Assembly: GCA_002070275.1 (NCBI GenBank)
Contig: MWCY01000021.1
Coordinates: 1-52,322, forward strand
Length of the DNA stretch: 52,322 nt
Direction: 5' to 3'
Source: Candidatus Hydrogenedentes bacterium ADurb.Bin170
GTDB taxonomy: Bacteria; Hydrogenedentota; Hydrogenedentia; Hydrogenedentales; CAITNO01
This document shows positions 51,373-52,322 of this stretch, in pieces. The notes beneath the pieces were generated by a model that worked only from the letters and a program-made list of their open reading frames with translations, ran no database searches and was not told the DNA's origin. Each line of letters opens with the position of its first letter. The first letter of the stretch is position 1. The position numbers and the translations under genes are program-made.

Positions 51373-52322
51373 ATGAGGATCACCTTTGTAATCCCTGCCT
51401 ACAATGAAGCGCCTACACTGGCGGCTCTGGCGGAGGGTATCAAAGCGCATGTGGGTGCTCATGACTTCCGGATTCTTTTTGTTGATGACGGCAGCACCGA
51501 CAATTCCTGGGAAATCCTGGAGGGGCTGCGTCGGGAAGATGCCCGAATTGATCTTCTCCGGCTTCGGCGCAACTGCGGAAAAACGGCGGCGCTGGAAGCG
51601 GCATTTGCGCTCGTGAGCGGGGATGTGCTGATCACCATGGATGCCGATCTGCAGGATGATCCTGCCGAAATTCCGCGCATGCTTGCCAAACTGGATGAAG
51701 GGTATGATCTTGTTTGCGGGTGGAAGAAAAAACGTCATGATCCCTGGTTGAAAACAATCCCTTCCCGTTTTTATAACGCACGCATTTCCCGGCGCTTTAA
51801 ATTATCGCTGCATGATATCAATACAGGCTTCAAAGCCATGCGCATGGAAGTGGCGAAGCGCCTGCGGCTCTGGAGCGACATGCACAGGCTTATCCCGGTT
51901 TTTGCCGCGCATCTGGGCTATAAGGTCACAGAAATTCCTGTACGCCATCATCCGCGTAAATTCGGAAAATCCAAATATGGTTTTACCAGAATTCAAAAAG
52001 GGCTGGTAGATATTGAGAGTGCAGCGTACATTCTGAAATATCAGGATGCGCCGATGCGCAGGATTTACATCTCTCAGAGGGGGCTTCTTTATGTGTTACT
52101 GCTGGTTCTCCTGACTCTGAGTTTGGCGTTGATCGTGCAAGAGGTTCCGGAGGCGCTTATACTGCTGCTCTTTTCAAGTTTAGCTATTGCTTTATATTTT
52201 CTTACCGGTTGCTTTTTCAGACTTGCCCAAATGCACCAGCTGATTCTGTACCGGATGCCGCCGCCGGATCCCGGGCGTTTCGTGGCAGCGTATCATGCGA
52301 CTCCCTGGGCAGACGATGCGGA
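51373..52322 (+). CDS. GT2-family polyprenyl-phosphate glycosyltransferase-like protein (3' end outside window)
   Basis: At least 316 residues, cut by the window edge. The N-terminal GT-A domain shows FVIPAYNEA, FVDDGSTDNS, LRRNCGKTAALEAAF, and the DXD-type MDADLQDDP. After the catalytic domain, GKSKYGFTRIQKGLVD matches dolichol/bactoprenol-phosphate sugar transferases. Two hydrophobic segments follow (LLYVLLLVLLTLSLALIV and ALILLLFSSLAIALYFLTG). It probably makes a lipid-linked sugar for surface glycans. AAGGAAGGAAG precedes the ATG. Confidence 0.9.
   Translation, partial: MRITFVIPAYNEAPTLAALAEGIKAHVGAHDFRILFVDDGSTDNSWEILEGLRREDARIDLLRLRRNCGKTAALEAAFALVSGDVLITMDADLQDDPAEIPRMLAKLDEGYDLVCGWKKKRHDPWLKTIPSRFYNARISRRFKLSLHDINTGFKAMRMEVAKRLRLWSDMHRLIPVFAAHLGYKVTEIPVRHHPRKFGKSKYGFTRIQKGLVDIESAAYILKYQDAPMRRIYISQRGLLYVLLLVLLTLSLALIVQEVPEALILLLFSSLAIALYFLTGCFFRLAQMHQLILYRMPPPDPGRFVAAYHATPWADDA

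Noticed and set aside
1-52322. tRNA, rRNA, CRISPR arrays and insertion sequences
   Set aside because: No cloverleaf, repeat-spacer array, transposase or terminal inverted repeats were recognised on either strand by eye.

Overview
The window is a chromosomal segment of a bacterium with a Gram-negative-type envelope. It carries cytochrome bd oxidase, sigma-54, dnaN, rsmG, greA, aroE, tsaE and glgA among many exported proteins. The exported set includes a Tat-leader sulfatase, sialidase-like proteins, a protease with a dockerin-like tail and several pseudopilins. That mixture resembles polysaccharide- or glycan-degrading lineages of the PVC/FCB type, such as Lentisphaerota, Kiritimatiellota or Candidatus Hydrogenedentes. 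This placement is an inference from gene content and style; there is no rRNA or other decisive marker in the window.

Layout. 0-2 kb: two small membrane-protein genes, each preceded by the same 45-bp repeat and each followed by the same cydB 3' tail (one decayed, one intact). 2-4.3 kb: cydAB, reverse strand. 4.8-9.6 kb: a soluble hybrid histidine kinase, a sialidase-like protein and an exported DegT-fold protein. 9.8-11.8 kb: glgA-tsaE. 12-16.5 kb: a pseudopilin cluster (three prepilin-like genes, one with a CxxCH motif) and a secreted HEAT-repeat protein. 16.5-18.3 kb: a DUF4432 sugar epimerase-like gene and a polyproline membrane protein. 18.3-18.9 kb: a cluster of DnaA boxes and AT-rich DNA just upstream of dnaN, a strong replication-origin candidate. 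20-29 kb: class III aminotransferase with an Rrf2 regulator, hinT-aroE, a small conserved protein, an EIIA/zinc-ribbon fusion, a cyclic-nucleotide-binding protein and two secreted multidomain proteins. 29-32 kb: rpoN and a DUF1846 protein. 32.3-35.8 kb: a three-gene sugar ABC importer. 35.8-37.8 kb: greA and an OPA-type transporter. 37.8-41.5 kb: two tandem secreted paralogues with a possible transglutaminase-like Cys-His-Asp/Asn arrangement. 41.8-45.2 kb: acyl-CoA synthetase, sialidase-like and TPR genes. 45.3-47.8 kb: glycosyltransferase, unknown protein, rsmG. Two perfect parS-like palindromes lie in and just after rsmG. 47.8-52.3 kb: M23 peptidase, sulfatase, aldo/keto reductase and a truncated GT2 glycosyltransferase.

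How it fits together. The DnaA-box cluster plus dnaN, and two parS-like sites about 29 kb away beside rsmG, mark this as origin-proximal chromosome. Around that core sit envelope and carbohydrate functions: sugar import, sugar epimerisation, glycogen synthesis, desulfation, sialidase-fold proteins and surface glycosyltransferases. The most unusual items are the repeat-cargo-cydB-tail cassettes, the CxxCH pseudopilin, the EIIA/zinc-ribbon fusion, the tandem transglutaminase-like pair and the Tat-exported DegT protein. No tRNA, rRNA, insertion sequence or CRISPR array was recognised.
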